This document shows, piece by piece, positions 1 through 13,944 of a DNA stretch of 64,000 nucleotides (the stretch's first letter is position 1; the number at the start of each line of letters is the position of its first letter). Position numbers and translations under genes: made by a program. The stretch covers positions 14,464,001-14,528,000 of the forward strand of contig NC_058494.1 in NCBI RefSeq assembly GCF_020382885.2. Reading direction: 5' to 3'. The DNA is from Scatophagus argus (lineage: Eukaryota; Chordata; Actinopteri; Scatophagidae). The notes beneath the pieces were generated by a model. It was not told where the DNA came from, searched no databases, and saw nothing but the letters and a program-made list of their open reading frames with translations.

Positions 1-1849
1 TCATCCTTGTAATGAGTGGTGTCAGCAGCTCTGGACTTGAGCTTATATTTTCCACAGAGGAAAAAGGTACATATAAGGCACATACTATGAAAAAGGGTTT
101 GAGATCTGTTATTGTGATGTCCCAGCACTGTTTTGCTCTCCTCTTTGTCTACCTCCTCTCCTCAAAGCTGCTGATCCAGCATGCACAGATGTCTTTTTGT
201 GTATTAGCTAAATCAAAATCTATTTTTATGAGAAAGTCTATAATTTCCTTCATTTTCAGTGAAGAAAATCATTGCTGTCTATTTTGTCAATAGAGAGAAA
301 CTATTCCATAAGCACAATAAATGTTACTATTTTCCATAGAACATTTGTCTTTGTGTCTGTCCTTGTATTTGCACCAAATGCTACACTGATAAAGTCTATA
401 ACAAAGAGCACAAACACAAACATGTTGTTTGGCCTCTTGAGTCATTCATTGTTGTTATTTTCTACCTATACGCCTCTGCTTTTTGTTGCCACATTTACAT
501 ATTTTAAACAAATTGCAAAAAAAATATATTCACTCAGATTGTAAAAATAAATCTGCCTTCAGGGACAGAGGGTGACTGAAGAAAACTGAAACCAGGGTTG
601 CCATGGCAACCAAAGATTCACAGAGCATCAAGTCTATTGGTTTATCTTCACAAGACAGAAGATGAACTGTTTTAATGTCTACACAAACCCTCCAACAAAG
701 GTCAGATTAGGCTCAGTGCCAATTAGCCAATCATCAGCAACAGCATCATCTGACATTTTAAAGACCCAAATGTTTCCAACAATGTTACAGAGAAATAATT
801 TAATTAATGTTGCTCTTTATTTGGCTGCTCGTCACTATAACTTCCAGCAGAGAGACACATAGTGAGGAAGGAAGCTTGAAACCATTACCTTGTCGGTGAA
901 CATTTCTGCCTGAGTCACGGCGGACGGCTTTTCATCTGCAAAACTACAAAGGTTTAACAAGGACATGTTTAACATGCAGACAACTCCCATGATCTAATCT
1001 GTATCAATGAATCCCATTTTATAAGCTCATCAGAGGTTTGGTATATAAATTCTGAATCTGCATAAGTGTGTGGGTAAATGTACTTGGTTGTACTCCACCG
1101 ATGCACTGCAATGTTTGGCAGCTCATCTGGTAACAAATTTTCTTGGTATTGTTTGTTGGTACCAGCGTGTGTGTGTGTGTGTGGCCCCCAGATATCAGTG
1201 TGCATTTGTGTCACTGCACCAATTAGTTGTTCAAGCCTAAACAGTGAGCAAACAAAGGGACAGTGCCTTGTGTAATGTGGCATAAACGTAATGAACATCA
1301 GTTCAAAACCTTTGGCCGCTTCATTAGCAGGGTCCTGAGGGACAGGAGATCGGGACAGAGACAGGAGAAAGGCAGCGGGTGAACACAAAGGAGGAAAAGT
1401 GAGGGAGTATGACTGCAGGGTCTCTTTGACATGGAGGAAGAAAGTTAAATATGAGATATTTCACCAGACTGCTGTGCCTCATATCACCAAATGCGTCTCA
1501 TAGATTAACCTCTGTGATGTGTGTACCAAGGCATGTGCCCCTCATACTGTTTCTCCCATACAAAACAAACGGTAAATGCCCATGCATATGGGTTAAAAAA
1601 CACATGTAAGTCACTTATAGACTTCCATATAAGATAATTAAGTCTCTCTTGTCTTAACTGTGTTACAGTTTGTCAATGTGTGCCTACCAAGTTAACTTAA
1701 AATGAGATTACCAGTCAGGGTCAGTCAGAGCAGTCGGGCTTTTTAAAGCTGCGGGTGTTTCTCTGGTTGTGTGTGTTTGTAGGCAGAGCTGCAACAGCTG
1801 CACCTGCTGGTTGCTGAGAGAAAGAGGAGCTGCTTCACTGAGATGCATT

Positions 1850-2170
1850 CACATGACAGCAGCCAGAGGTGAGTTGACATAACACAACAGAATGCCTCTG
1901 GGTAATGACCTGATGAAATATATATATACAGTATATACACACATATATATATATATGTGCTGTCATAGCTGGTCTTATTTTTGTCCTGAGTCTTGAGCTG
2001 TCACATGACAGCAGCCAGAGGTGAGTTGACATAACACAACAGAATTCCTCTGGGTAATGATCTGTTGAAATATATATATATATATATATATATATACAGT
2101 ATATACACATATATGTATATCTATATATATGTGTTGTCATGGCTGGTCTTATTTTTGTCCTGAGTCTTGC
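1850..2170. repeat. Tandem duplication of about 150 bp with internal TA microsatellites
   Basis: Two copies (about 1850-1996 and 2002-2170) share the opening CACATGACAGCAGCCAGAGG, then GAGTTGACATAACACAACAG, an internal (TA)n block, and a close GCTGGTCTTATTTTTGTCC. They differ by a few substitutions and by the length of the TA tract; the second copy has a longer pure TA run at about 2069-2096. The similarity suggests a fairly recent local duplication. Confidence 0.85.
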
Positions 2171-5100
2171 GCGATTCTGTTGGAAGTGAAGGAGTGAGTA
2201 TATCTGCTTCATTATTTTCCTTGAGATGTGCTGCACAAATGTTGACTATATTGGCTGCTGTGGTTCAGTGAAATCACATGTTTACGATTCAGTATAATAT
2301 AAATATGATTTACTTTAAAATCTAATGTACACAGAAGTAGTTTGTAGATTTCTCCTTCAGGTGTGAATATTTTAAAAGTGATGGACAAAAACCATTTCAT
2401 ACTCCTCTTCAAGGCCGTAACCACAGAGTCAACACTGGGGGAGAAGAAATCTTCATCCACCCCAGAAAAAAATGAAATAAAAACACATTTCAAGCCATTT
2501 CCTTCCTAGAAAGTGAGAAAAGATGCACACGTGGTTCAACAGTACCGAACTGTAGTGCAGAGTCATCAATCTGAAATTTGATATTGTGTGCGTATATTGT
2601 GATCCCAAAATGCAACCTATACATCCAGGACTCACCCACTAACTACGGGATGTGTGTATTAATGCTCTAAACAATCACAGACATTTATATATATATTCCT
2701 TCTCAAAACAGCTGGTCTGCAACAGAAACTAAAGACTAAAAACCTCTGAAAGTTGATAATACACAGAAAGCTCAGTGCAGAACCTGGAAGACCTGATGAT
2801 TCATGTTTTCAGGTCTGTTTGTCACTTTGTTTTTACAGGCTGTAAGAGGATTGTGATTTGTCCATCTGGAACAGTAGAGCTGGAAGTGAGTGTTGTGTGT
2901 GAGTTTTATTAGCCAAGACTTTCCTCCTAAACCAGAACTCAAGTTTGATGGAAACAAATAACTCCATTTCTTTATTTGTTAAATGTATGGCAATGCTAAT
3001 TATTTCAAGCAAATTATACTTCAATTTTCAGAAAGGAAGAATTTGTCAAAATTAACAAAAACTACCAGACATCAGTTAATGTAAATCCTATTTGAAATGT
3101 TTCTTATTTCAATTCTTCTGCTTCTTATTATTTTTATTATCTTCATCCGGTTCTTTAAATTCTTTTTCAGCCCGTTCTTTCATTTCTTGCTCGAGCTGTT
3201 TTGCTGTTCTCCATTGACCAAGTTCTCGCACTATAAATATTGTTCTTATTTTTGCACGCACTCTTGTTCCCTGTTAGAGCATGGTGCAGCTTCACTGCTG
3301 ATGGTTTAGTCAGAGATTTAGGTGTATTAGCAGCTCATGTATCCATGAGCTTCAGGCTTCGACCAAGTTCAGTTCATTCTTGCATTTTTTTTTCTCAAAC
3401 TGGTTATCTTCAGCCCAAATGACGCTGGCTCGAGTTACATCACTTGAGGTAATTAATCAACCTTCACGCAGCCTCATCTGGAGCAACGAAATGCTTTATT
3501 ATGTTACAACTTTTTCAGAAATGCAGTTTGGCTAAAGCAGCACCCCCATGTTGTTAAAACTTGTATTGCCCACACACCCTATGACACAGATTCTGTGTCT
3601 CCCACAGCAGTGGAGGATTACACAGTGTCATATGGGTAATTAAAGTGCCAGAAGGCTTCCCCATCCTCTGTGGACCCCTGACATAACCATCACACAGTCT
3701 GTAAGCTGTTTCTAACCCACCCATGAAATCCATACTGCAAACATTCCCACGCAGCTGACACAGTAACCGTGACCTACATCATATTGATCCCCAGCCACCA
3801 GCAGTTTGACACTCCAGACCAAACAATCCACTCCAAAAAATAAGAAAAAAAACCTGACATTTTGCATATGATACATATATTTTACTTTATCTTTAATCAC
3901 GATTTTTCTAGAATAAGATTTGCTCTTGTGCTTATTTTAGCAGTTACATTTTTTTTGTTATTGCAGTTACAGTATTTCTGTCTGAAGCCCCTCTCACACC
4001 CTTCACAATTTAAATAATGTTACTGTTTTATGGTTTTTAAACATATTTCTTGTTTCTGTATATGTCTAAATCTTGATGACAAATATCAGGGGAAGATCAG
4101 CAGCACATTCTGAGGCTTAACACCGCATGATGTGAGACCTTCACACACCCACGCTGTGTCAAAGCTTAACAGGGTTAGAAGTTGTGTAAGACATGAAATG
4201 GTGACAGTTTTAACCTGGCCACATTTAAGTACCCATAATCCATCGTCCTTAGGTATACCTGCATTACATCACTGATCTCCCCACTGAAGTAAACTCTTTG
4301 TCTGCGTCAGGAACGTAGAAGAGACATAAACTCTCGCTGGTCTATTGGTAACAAGCAAAGTAAAGAAGCATGATTTAGCACCATAAAGAGCATGATTTCA
4401 GAGTAGAAATCTAGATTTTGCCATATCAAATAATCATCTTGCATGTTTAACAGTTTTTTTTTTTCTTTTTAGTTGTTAGATTAACAGTCTTAAATGATTT
4501 GGTGGCAATGAGCTCTGATGACATTTAAAGAGGTCACGTCATTAACTCTTACTGTGAAAGCTTAAAAAAAAAAAACTTGTTTGTTTTAGTTCAGAAAAGA
4601 AATCAAAACCAAAACATGGAATTTAATACCAGTACATGTAAAAGTTCAGAGAAATTAGTAGGAAGAAGAGAAGAAGAAGAAACAGTAGTGATTAACTATA
4701 CTGTAAACACAAAAGTTTTCAATTTCTAGTTTCTATTTTCAGAAAATTTCTGAATTGCAAACACATGTTCTTTTTATCACTGGTCAAATGTTTTGAAATT
4801 GCTTTAAAAACATTAACATTACAAACGAAACATTAAACAGTATTTAATCTGTTGATTTTAATTCAGGAAACACTATACATTTGTGCTTGTGGAAAACATT
4901 ATTTAACTGAGTCTAACAATGTAGGTTTTCCTACATGTTTTACTTGTTTTTCTTTTTTTCAAATTTATTCTGACAGCTTATAGTTTGAAGAACACAGACA
5001 TGATGAAAACTGGCTGTGTGTCAATTAATACTTGTTATGAAAAGTTATGGCTGTTCCAAATGAAGAACTGAGTCTATAAAACTGAAAGCAAATCTGCCTG

Positions 5101-7252
5101 TAGTGACAGCGTGAGAGAACAATTACTGAATCAATTTAAAATGTGTATTTAACTTGTTTTCTCTATTTTAGTGAACTCAGTTGGTTTTACATTTTCAAAA
5201 CTTAGAAAAAGAATTCTACACCAATTATTCAGTTCATTAAACTCACATTTTTAAGGCAATGAGGGAAGTGGGACCAGCTTGTAATGATTTAATGATACAC
5301 TATAATCTGATATACTGTATGTAATGGTCTACTTTGAGTCAGTATTGCAATTTAATGTGTTTAATTTTAATATGGTGTTTAAAATTTATTGCCAAAAACA
5401 TTTAGTATCAAAGGAAAGAGAAGTCATTATATATATCATTATAAGATAATTATTGTGATTTTCACCTGATGAGAGCATAAACTTAAAGACTTTACTTAGC
5501 TTGTTTGACTCTCCACTACTTTCTGTCTGTTTTTGATATGATTCACATTTAATGTTTTCAAGTTTGTTTCCCATCAGGTTGAAAGCTGCCTTTCCTCCTC
5601 TTTCTCTGACTGACTGAATGTTTCCACAGTGTAATAACTTTACAGGATTGTGGTATATTAGTTTAAAACTCCAATAATAATAGCTGTCGTGTTCATCACG
5701 CGTCACAGTAACATAAGCTGTACGTCATCAGGTGATCATGTGACTTCACTGGCTGTTTGTCTTTGCTGCTCTACAAAGGAGTGATGACAGATTCAGGACA
5801 GCTTTTCGCAAAGTGTTGTGAGAGCAGAGGCCTTTAATGTTTTCATCAGTTTATCATCAGTTATTGTCTAAAAAACAAAAAGATGAATCTAAGTATTTCA
5901 CCTCTATTCATTGTTTAACACAAATGACTTTCCACCACAAAACAAACAAACAAACAAATAACATATGACATCGGACGATGTGCTGGACAGCTTTTGCAAA
6001 CCCTGAATGAAAGATCAAGCGTCACCACAATCCAGTTAGAGAAACACTCCACTACACAACAGTTCTGATGTTTTAATTTCTGCTTCTGTGTGTACTGTAA
6101 TCATCACTTTTGCTCTGTTTATTTTCAGCACCAACTATAGTGTGAGTGTGAGTGAGGCAGTGTAATTTTAACCCAAACTGTGTCTGTCCACAAGGAGATT
6201 GCTGAAGACGATATAAATATAAATATTTTTTTTAACAGTTCATTTATGTCCTTCCTACATTTTCTCACTGTTTTCTTTTCCCTTTTCTCCCATTCTCAAG
6301 TACATTTTTTTGTGTGTCAGGAATGCTATAAACACCTACAAAACATGTGTCAGTGCTGCTGTAACCTGAGGGTGGTAAAATGCTGTTTGTTGTTTTCAAC
6401 AATGTTTCAGACACTGATGCAGAGAATAAGACACTGTTTTGATTGGCTGGACTGCTTAAACTGAGAATGAGGCAGAAAAACAGAGAAAGTATGTTATCTT
6501 CAGCTCTGTGCAACATTTAAACGTCAACAAAGTTACAAATTTTTTTTTAATCTTTATTTACTATTTTAGTCTGGTCTATTTACTATTTTAGTCGTGATTA
6601 TTACATTGTATTTACACACACTACGTTCAGATAGCAGTCCACAAGCGACAGTGTAAATATTTTGAATGTCTTGTTCCAAAAGTACTTGTAGGTGACATAA
6701 TTGGGGAACTTTATTACACTGTATGTATCCTGCCTTTTAAATTTCTCAGTACAAATTTAATAATTAAAAGCTACAAACCAGCAGACTTAGTTTATGTATC
6801 CTCTGAATCCGTTCACCGGAAAAACAAACAAACAAACAAACAACTTAAAAACGGTGTTGTTAGCCTGTTAATCGCTGTGTTTACGTATAGCTACCCAATG
6901 AGTACAGTATTATAGTATTTTAACACATTGTATGCACTGAATAATTACACACTAATTGGTGGACTTGACTGTCGCTGTGCTGTGACGTCGCAGAGGCAGA
7001 ATAAGTGTTGCTAAGAAGATTTATTTTCTCCGATCTTCACCAGAGCAGAGTTGCATGTTTGTGTGCCTCTGCTGTGACGTGTGCTTTTCACATAAGTCAT
7101 AAGTCTGTGACGTTAAGTGCTGCCCTAATTATTAGTATTAGTGTTGCCCTGTTGCCCTTAAGCCCCATGTGGACATACATCACACACAACAGGACTGTAA
7201 ATGAGGTGAAAGTCCTCACAGTTTGGATCCACATGACTTTCAGTTTCAAAGG

Positions 7253-7305
7253 CACTAGTCTTTATCCCCCCCACTAAATTGGTGGGGAGGGGATAAAGAC
7301 TAGTG
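7253..7305. repeat. Perfect 17-bp inverted repeat (hairpin)
   Basis: The left arm CACTAGTCTTTATCCCC (7253-7269) is exactly the reverse complement of the right arm GGGGATAAAGACTAGTG (7289-7305). A 19-nt loop separates them, and it contains further C-rich and G-rich stretches that could lengthen the stem. No gene is adjacent. It may be the core of a small palindromic transposon remnant. Confidence 0.85.
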
Positions 7306-9293
7306 GGGATAGATGGACACAAATAAGATCTTGTAAACACATTGGATAAATTATACAGGCTCAAAAGACCCCAAAAAGAGACCCCCCAAAGTTCCCAATG
7401 GATCTAGTTATTCAGGCTACAGAAAATATTCTCATGCCTTTGTGTATTGTAAAAAATTACCCTTAAACCCCCTAAACTACCACAGTCTTTAAGGGTTTCT
7501 CACAGACTTTAAGGGTTTTTTCATTATTGCTGTCATTAGTTTCCTTAGGACATTTAACTTTAAGAAACAGCTTTGGGGATTTATTGGAATATACTTGTGT
7601 AGATGTGCTACCTTTTCATATACTTTTTGGAATATGCTCACTGGATTTTGGGTTTAGTGCTCAGTGAGAAGCTTAATGCCAAAGTGCAACTTTCCTTTTA
7701 GTATTTAGATCTTATTGACACATGAAATAAAGTTCGCAGGGTTCACATCAAAACTGTTGTTACCATCTTTCCCTTAAAATTCCATTGTATTTTTGTGCAT
7801 TCAGCTTTTTTTTGTGCTGTGTGGTCGACCAAAATGTTACATGTCTGCATTTTTTTAGCAGGTTCAATTTCAGTGGGAAAAATGTTCAAAATGACCGAGA
7901 AAAACTTCAGACTTCATATAAATCACTCTTTTTGAGTTCAGTTTAATATTTGCTGTGGGGCTGGTATAAATATATCTGCATTTCAGAGGCTCTTAGGTTT
8001 AATTTTAACATCAACACAAAAGACAACATTTCTGTGGTGGTTGTGGGAGCTGCTGTAATTTCTGGACTTTTTCTGTCTCTCGAACACTTTATCTGAGAAA
8101 AAGCTTAATATATTTGTGATTTCTTGGCTCAAAGTTTTATTTTTCTTAGAATATTAGACTTTTTTTAAATAGAATTTTTAAATTAATTTGCAGTCACAGT
8201 ATTCACTTGCAGTGGAAGTCTTTTAGTTGTATTAACTGGTTACTTTAACTGGTTACTATAAAAAAATGGACCACTGCATTTTTAAGCGATTTTCACACAT
8301 TTCCACAGCCTCTTATTGCAATGTCACGTCAGACACTTTCATTTCGGGGACTGGCATGACTTTATGGTTCCGTATGACTTTTATAAATTATGAACATGAA
8401 TCACTTTAAGTTAATTGGTTGATCTGATCAAACTTTGCTCTCATGACATTTTTGGGATGCTTACTGAGATAATGATAATAAATATGTTTTGTTTTGCATA
8501 TTTTTTTTAATGTACTCAAAGATAATTTAAGATAAAAAGATGTTTTAAAATTAATGTATGGATGTTTTTTAAAAAGATAGTTATAGGAAAGTCAATGCAA
8601 GAATGTTTTGATTTTCACCATGTTATACCTGTGCACAACATAGTTAGATTTTGTTGTCTCCAAATACCAGACTCTAAACACTGTACATTTTCCTGCTGTA
8701 AAGAACTATTTACTTCACTCAGTGTCTGCATGACTATGAATGCATTGCGTGGAAGTTGTGTCCCTCCTGTGGTGATGTACCAAAATGCAGCCCAGGTAAT
8801 CTCTTTGCTGCTCACACAGGCCTCCTCACTGGCTATTTGCGGCCTGCCTGGGGTTAAAGCATGAGTATTAAAAAGGCTGCTATGTGAGCAGAGCGTCCCA
8901 CCAACAACAAATGTATGTGACACACTGCAGCACGGGACACAAGAGAGCAAAGCTGCTGCTGAGAAGATGCTACAAATGAAAAACACTAAGACACAAGAAA
9001 GGGTGCTGTTTAAGGTCCACTGGACTAACTATCCATCTCAACCTCAGACTGCCACCACAGAGCAGACAGATATTCTCTGTCCTGTCCCCTGTTGCCCAGT
9101 GACACGTAGTCCAGTGTCTCAGCACCACCACTTATCAAGAACACCTGGCTGGTTCCCAAGAAGCCTCCAATCACATCCCAGAGAAGTTACAGCAGCCGCA
9201 GCCCCCCACACAGTAGAGGTGACACAACTCTTTGTACAAATAGCTGCAGTTCTTTCCTTTACCTGCTTCCCTGCCCGTTGAATCATTTGAAAC

Positions 9294-11976
9294 ATGTTGG
9301 TCCCCCTGTTTTTCTTTCTGCTGCTGTCTTCTGTCAGTGCCACAAAGAAAGGTAAATTCATTTCAGTGTGCTGCATCTTCTTGTTTTTTTTCCTAGAGTT
9401 CTTTTATTTGCTGTTGTGTAATGTGGAAAACCAGTTCTGATTTCTGCCTTATATTTCAATCCAAGTGTGTTTTTAGCCATGTTTGTCTATCGGTTAGTCT
9501 TTCTGCTCGTTCACTTTGTGCAGCTCTGTAACTGAAAGGTAAAGGTCCCCAGAGGATGAATCCTTTAACTTTAGCACCACCATGAAGTTGACATTTTTGT
9601 TTTTTTAGTGAAATTTCTTGACAACTGTTGGTGAATCCTACTAACATCTGACATGAGGATTAAATGACTCACTTACCTAAAAGAAGTATCTCAACAACTG
9701 GTTGATGGCTTGCCACAAGATATTGTCTAGATATGGTTCCCTGATGATGAATCCCACTGTGGTAATCCCCTGACTTTTCCTTTGGTGCCACGATGAGGAT
9801 CACGTTTGTGGTTTTGCATGAAAGATCTCAGTTATCTAATAATAATAATAATAATGGCATTCAGCTTCAGCTGTAAGGTGTGTTTAGTGTTAATTGGCAA
9901 TAATTGGCATGCTACCAAACCAAACTAAAATGGTAGCCATGGCAAACGGTGCTGAGCTTCAAGATGTTAGCATTTCATTGTGAGGATGTTAGCATGCAGA
10001 CGTATTTGTCCCACAGCAGTGTGAGCAGAGCCACTATTGTGGCTGTAGACTCCTCGTAATGTAGACACGACGACTGGGACTGTAAAGTACAGACTATGGT
10101 AAATTGTGTGTTTCTCTCAGACAGTGCCCTACCCAGACTGACCGACACCCAAGCTGTTGAGGCCTTCATCGACTCTGCTGAAGTGGTGGTCATCGGATTC
10201 CTGGAGGTCAGAGAAGAAAACTGCATATAGAGTCAAAAAAAAAAAAAAAACAACAACAAAGAAACAAAAATTCTCAACCATAGGCTGAAATAGGCTTTCA
10301 GACATGTTTTAAACAAGCCCACATGTAGAAGTTTTATGACTTAGTATGCTAACATGCATGTGGCAAGCCAGATATGATCAGACAAATTAGACTCTAACAG
10401 CTCCAAATGTACGGCATCTGTTTGCATCCTGGTGTTGGTGATGCTGCTGTCGCAAATAGATTTTGAAGATAAATGTATTTCCTGTGGCCACACCTTTGGC
10501 AGCGTTAGTGCTGTGGGAACAGAGAGGCTTGGCTGTGCGAGCCCTTCGGTCAGACTCTCTGTGCAGGGAAGGCGGTGGGCTGCTTGACAGGAAATCCATA
10601 CAAATCTGAGAACTTGTGGGACTGGCTCCATTGACTGTGCTGTAAACAAGTCCAAACTGGGAGAATGTTCATGAGAGAAGAGTGTCAAAGAGAGGCAGAG
10701 AGCGCATGAGGATAACGCATTGCTGAACCGTGATGCTGAAAGCAAAACGAGACCAAAATATTGGTGCTGTGACTCACCGGGAATGAACATTTATTACAGG
10801 CTGCAAAATGATAAAACGGATTGCCAGAGCTCATGCCATACTTTCTCAGAAATAGACATGATTCACCTGTATTTGAGCCAAGGCTCTTCCTGGTACTTTT
10901 CGTTGTTTCTCCACCTCTCTGACTCTCTCTGCCAGCTTCACTTTTTCTAATCTATCTGTTCTGTGTGTTCCTTTATGCCCAACACTGCATCCATGTGTAA
11001 GATGAATTAACACAAGAAAAACAGAATTTTATTTTTAATAATAATAATTTATAGTTATGGAGAAGATAAATAAATAAAATAAGGTAAAATCCAAAGTGTA
11101 TATACAATGCCAGAAATAAACAGGTTAACAATAAGATGCAAAATGTAGATGGCTGAGAATAAAAACATAGGTAAATCAAGTATAATAGCATTATATAAAG
11201 TTTTAATAACATTTAAGGGATTACGATAAACCTGCTGTAATTTTAAGGTAAGATTTCAGATTCATAATGTAACACTTCCCTGTATTTTCTAGAATTTTCT
11301 ACTGCATTAGTATAATAATTTACAAACTTAAAAATATAAATATAGTTACAAAATAGTACACATAATACATAAAACATACTCACTGAATAAAACTCACTGA
11401 AAAAGGTATGGAGAATGTACATAATAAGCTATGGTTCAGTCTGCCTCTGTAACTCTTGCTCTCCTCCACTTTCATGTCTCAGGGAGAGGAGACTCGAGGC
11501 TTTCAGGAGCTCGTTGCAGCTGCAAAGCAAGTTGACTCAGTCCCTGTAGCCATTTGCACAGTGAAAGAGGTTTGGGCGGACTACAGCCTCTCCTCAGACA
11601 CCATCACCATTTTCAGAAAGGTACTGCATGCCATCATTACTGTACAAGTTTATCTACATGAGGCATATTAGATTTAGATTTTCAGTGATTAATGTGATGG
11701 ATACTGTCGGTCTTATGATGATGACTGATAATGATGATCATGTTGCATATTATGTGATCCAGGCTGACAACCACCAGGAGAATCTTGTTCTTTCTAAGGC
11801 CAAGAAGATAGAAGCTGATGGTCTTGTAAACTTCATGACCACCAATGAGGTCCGATACATAACAGAATACAACCAAGTGGTAAGTCCAGCTCTTGTCCTC
11901 ATCACTGTCTTGTAAATGTTTTTGTGCATCTGTCTGTCAAACTTTTACTTACATTTGAAATCTATCTATCTATCTA

Positions 11977-12007
<31 letters not shown>

Positions 12008-13944
12008 ACATATACATATATATATATATATACAACTAATGCACAACAATTTTCCTCTGGGTAAATTCAGTTCTGTCTTATCCTACGTTATCTTTCCCAC
12101 CACATCTTCACATCATTGCACAGTTTTCAGAGCATTCGGAGAATCTAAACTTAACACTAATAACTGGTTGAGCAGGATTAAAGAAGTAGGCACACAAATG
12201 TCAGCCAAAGAGTTAAAAAACATGATGATCATTTGTAATCTCAAAAAACCTATTAGATCCAGTCGGGTGAGAGGACTCATAAATGACCAGTGGGAATATA
12301 ACTTCTCTTACCTTGACCCTCATTCTTTGTATTTGCTGTTAATGTCTCTCCTCAGACAGCTGTGGGCCTGTTCAACTCAGAGGTGAAGGCACACCTCCTG
12401 CTCTTCGCCAACAGAGGAACTAAAGAATATACTGAGCTCAAGGAGCGACTGGGAGCCCTGGCCCCTGAGTTCACAGGCAAGGTGAGAATATACAGAAACT
12501 TACTTCACCCACAAGACAACCTGTAAATCAGTTTTTACAGGTAAGCCTAGTTCCCATTGCTATATCTATTAAAATAAAGTAAATGCAGGGCTGAGATATG
12601 CTTTATTCATGTTCAGCCACAAGTTGAAAACAGCCAACTGGTCGTACATTTCTGTGGCAACTCGATTAATGTCTAATGAGCTGAATTCCAATCATAAAAA
12701 CTGTGTTCCAGTTCCTGTTTGTGCTGATTAACGGAGGAGTTAAGTCCAACCTCCGGTCACTGGACTACTTTGGCCTCAAGTCTAAGGACCTCCCACGAGT
12801 TGGTATCTATGATGGCAACTCTGACATGAAGTGGCTCCTGCCGGAGGGACAGATTTCTACTGAACGTGTACGAGACTTCTGCCGGTCCTTCCTACAAGGG
12901 GAGCTGAAGGTGAGCAGCCATTAGAGCTAAACTAAAAGATGTCACTGCTACAACTGAAATAAACACTTGTTCACTCATCATGTTTGAAAAGCGGCAGGAA
13001 AGACAGTGTCAGTGTGGTTGGAGAAATGAATAACGAGAATCAAAACACTTCTTGCCGTCACTATAAAGTATATGCTCCACACAACAGACAGGAAACCTCA
13101 CTCTGTGCACTAATTTGCTGTGTAACACCACACAGATCTCAAGCTGGGTGTGACTCTGAGTCTGAAGCCCCACAACAGGACAGAGGAATCAGAGTTAGTC
13201 ACAAAGTGTGGCACTAAAAAGACTGAAATCATATAATATCAAATCAAGTCGACAATATGTGGTGTTTAAACTTAAATTTGAAACAAACTTTATGGCCGTA
13301 ATAATTCTGATAATGATTTCATAGCAGAAGGACACAGGGATAGGCAGAGGCAGATAGGAATTTAAAACTCTCATCATTAATGAAACAAACAATGTCAACC
13401 AAGCTGCAGACTAAAACCTCGGGCTCAGTAACAGTTTCTTACAGATTTGTATTCAAGCTTTCTGCAGGATTATTTCTGGACAGACAATGACTGTAACTTT
13501 GCTTTTTATAATATCTGGATCTTTACCATTGTGTATGCCTGTGAAATGCTTATAAATTCAAGTCAAGCCAATTTTATTTATAGCCAAAATCACAAATTTC
13601 CCTCGAGGGGCTTTACAATCTGTACATCACATGATTCCTGCTGTGCTAAGGGAGAAGTGAATCATAGCCAAAACAGATTAAAGAACATCCCATAATGCAC
13701 CAGACAGAGTTGCTGATGAACATGAAGTTATTATCTAATGAACACATTTCTTGGAGCTTTCCTCTGAAGAAAATTCAGTCCAATTATATACTTTTTATGT
13801 TTGTGAAACACTACATAAGTAAACTTCGGCTAAACTCGATACAAGTGTCGCATATTCCCTCTGTGCTGTGTTATCTAACTTCAAACAATTTTATGTTTTT
13901 AGGAGGTGAAGCAGGCAGGAGCAGAAACCAAAACAGAGCTCTAG
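9294..13944 (+). CDS. erp27: Endoplasmic reticulum protein 27 (ERp27), PDI-like chaperone adaptor
   Basis: Seven coding exons join in frame to 254 residues: 9294-9351, 10121-10206, 11483-11620, 11763-11879, 12356-12481, 12712-12909 and 13903-13944. All introns are GT-AG. Residues 1-17 (MLVPLFFFLLLSSVSA) form a signal peptide. Two thioredoxin-like folds (b and b') follow. Recognisable blocks are AEVVVIGFLE in exon 2, YITEYNQV in exon 4, TAVGLFNSEVKAHLLLF in exon 5 and FLFVLINGGVKSN in exon 6. No CxxC active site is present, as expected for ERp27, which binds unfolded protein and ERp57 rather than catalysing disulfide exchange. The protein ends KTEL, an ER-retrieval signal like the KVEL of human ERp27. 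The length is close to the human 273 residues. A poly(A) signal AATAAA lies at 14366-14371. I am confident of the family; the first ATG is supported by the signal peptide. Confidence 0.93.
11961..12036. repeat. Compound microsatellite (TCTA)n-(TC)n-(TA)n in an erp27 intron
   Basis: A TCTA tract runs directly into a TC tract and then into CATATA/TATATA repeats. It lies between erp27 coding exons 4 and 5, so it is intronic. It should be length-polymorphic. Confidence 0.95.
13556..13690. repeat. Dispersed teleost interspersed repeat fragment
   Basis: The stretch around CCAATTTTATTTATAGCC followed by CACAAATTTCCCTCGAGGGG and GCTTTACAATCTGTACA resembles a repeat commonly seen in teleost introns and UTRs. 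It lies in the last erp27 intron. I recognise the pattern but cannot name the family with confidence. Confidence 0.5.

Larger units (their letters stand above)
1..9293. other. Gene-poor A+T-rich region upstream of erp27
   Basis: I recognise no protein-coding exon or RNA gene here. Open frames are short, A+T-rich and unlike any family I know. The longest is a 106-codon minus-strand frame at 5386-5706 that I could not assign. The region holds an imperfect tandem duplication with TA-repeats (1850-2170), a perfect 17-bp hairpin (7253-7305) and scattered poly-A/T runs. Distant exons of a gene extending past the left edge cannot be excluded. Confidence 0.6.

Noticed and set aside
3100-3290. Minus-strand Lys/Glu-rich peptide (WRTAKQLEQEMKERAEKEFK)
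   Set aside because: The composition looks protein-like, but the frame is short, has no clear splice sites and no recognised homologue. The opposite strand is simple T-rich sequence.
5386-5706. Minus-strand frame of 106 codons, with a GTGAAA donor-like site inside
   Set aside because: I recognise no family motif, no acceptor that would define an exon, and no neighbouring exons. It is in A+T-rich DNA and may be chance.
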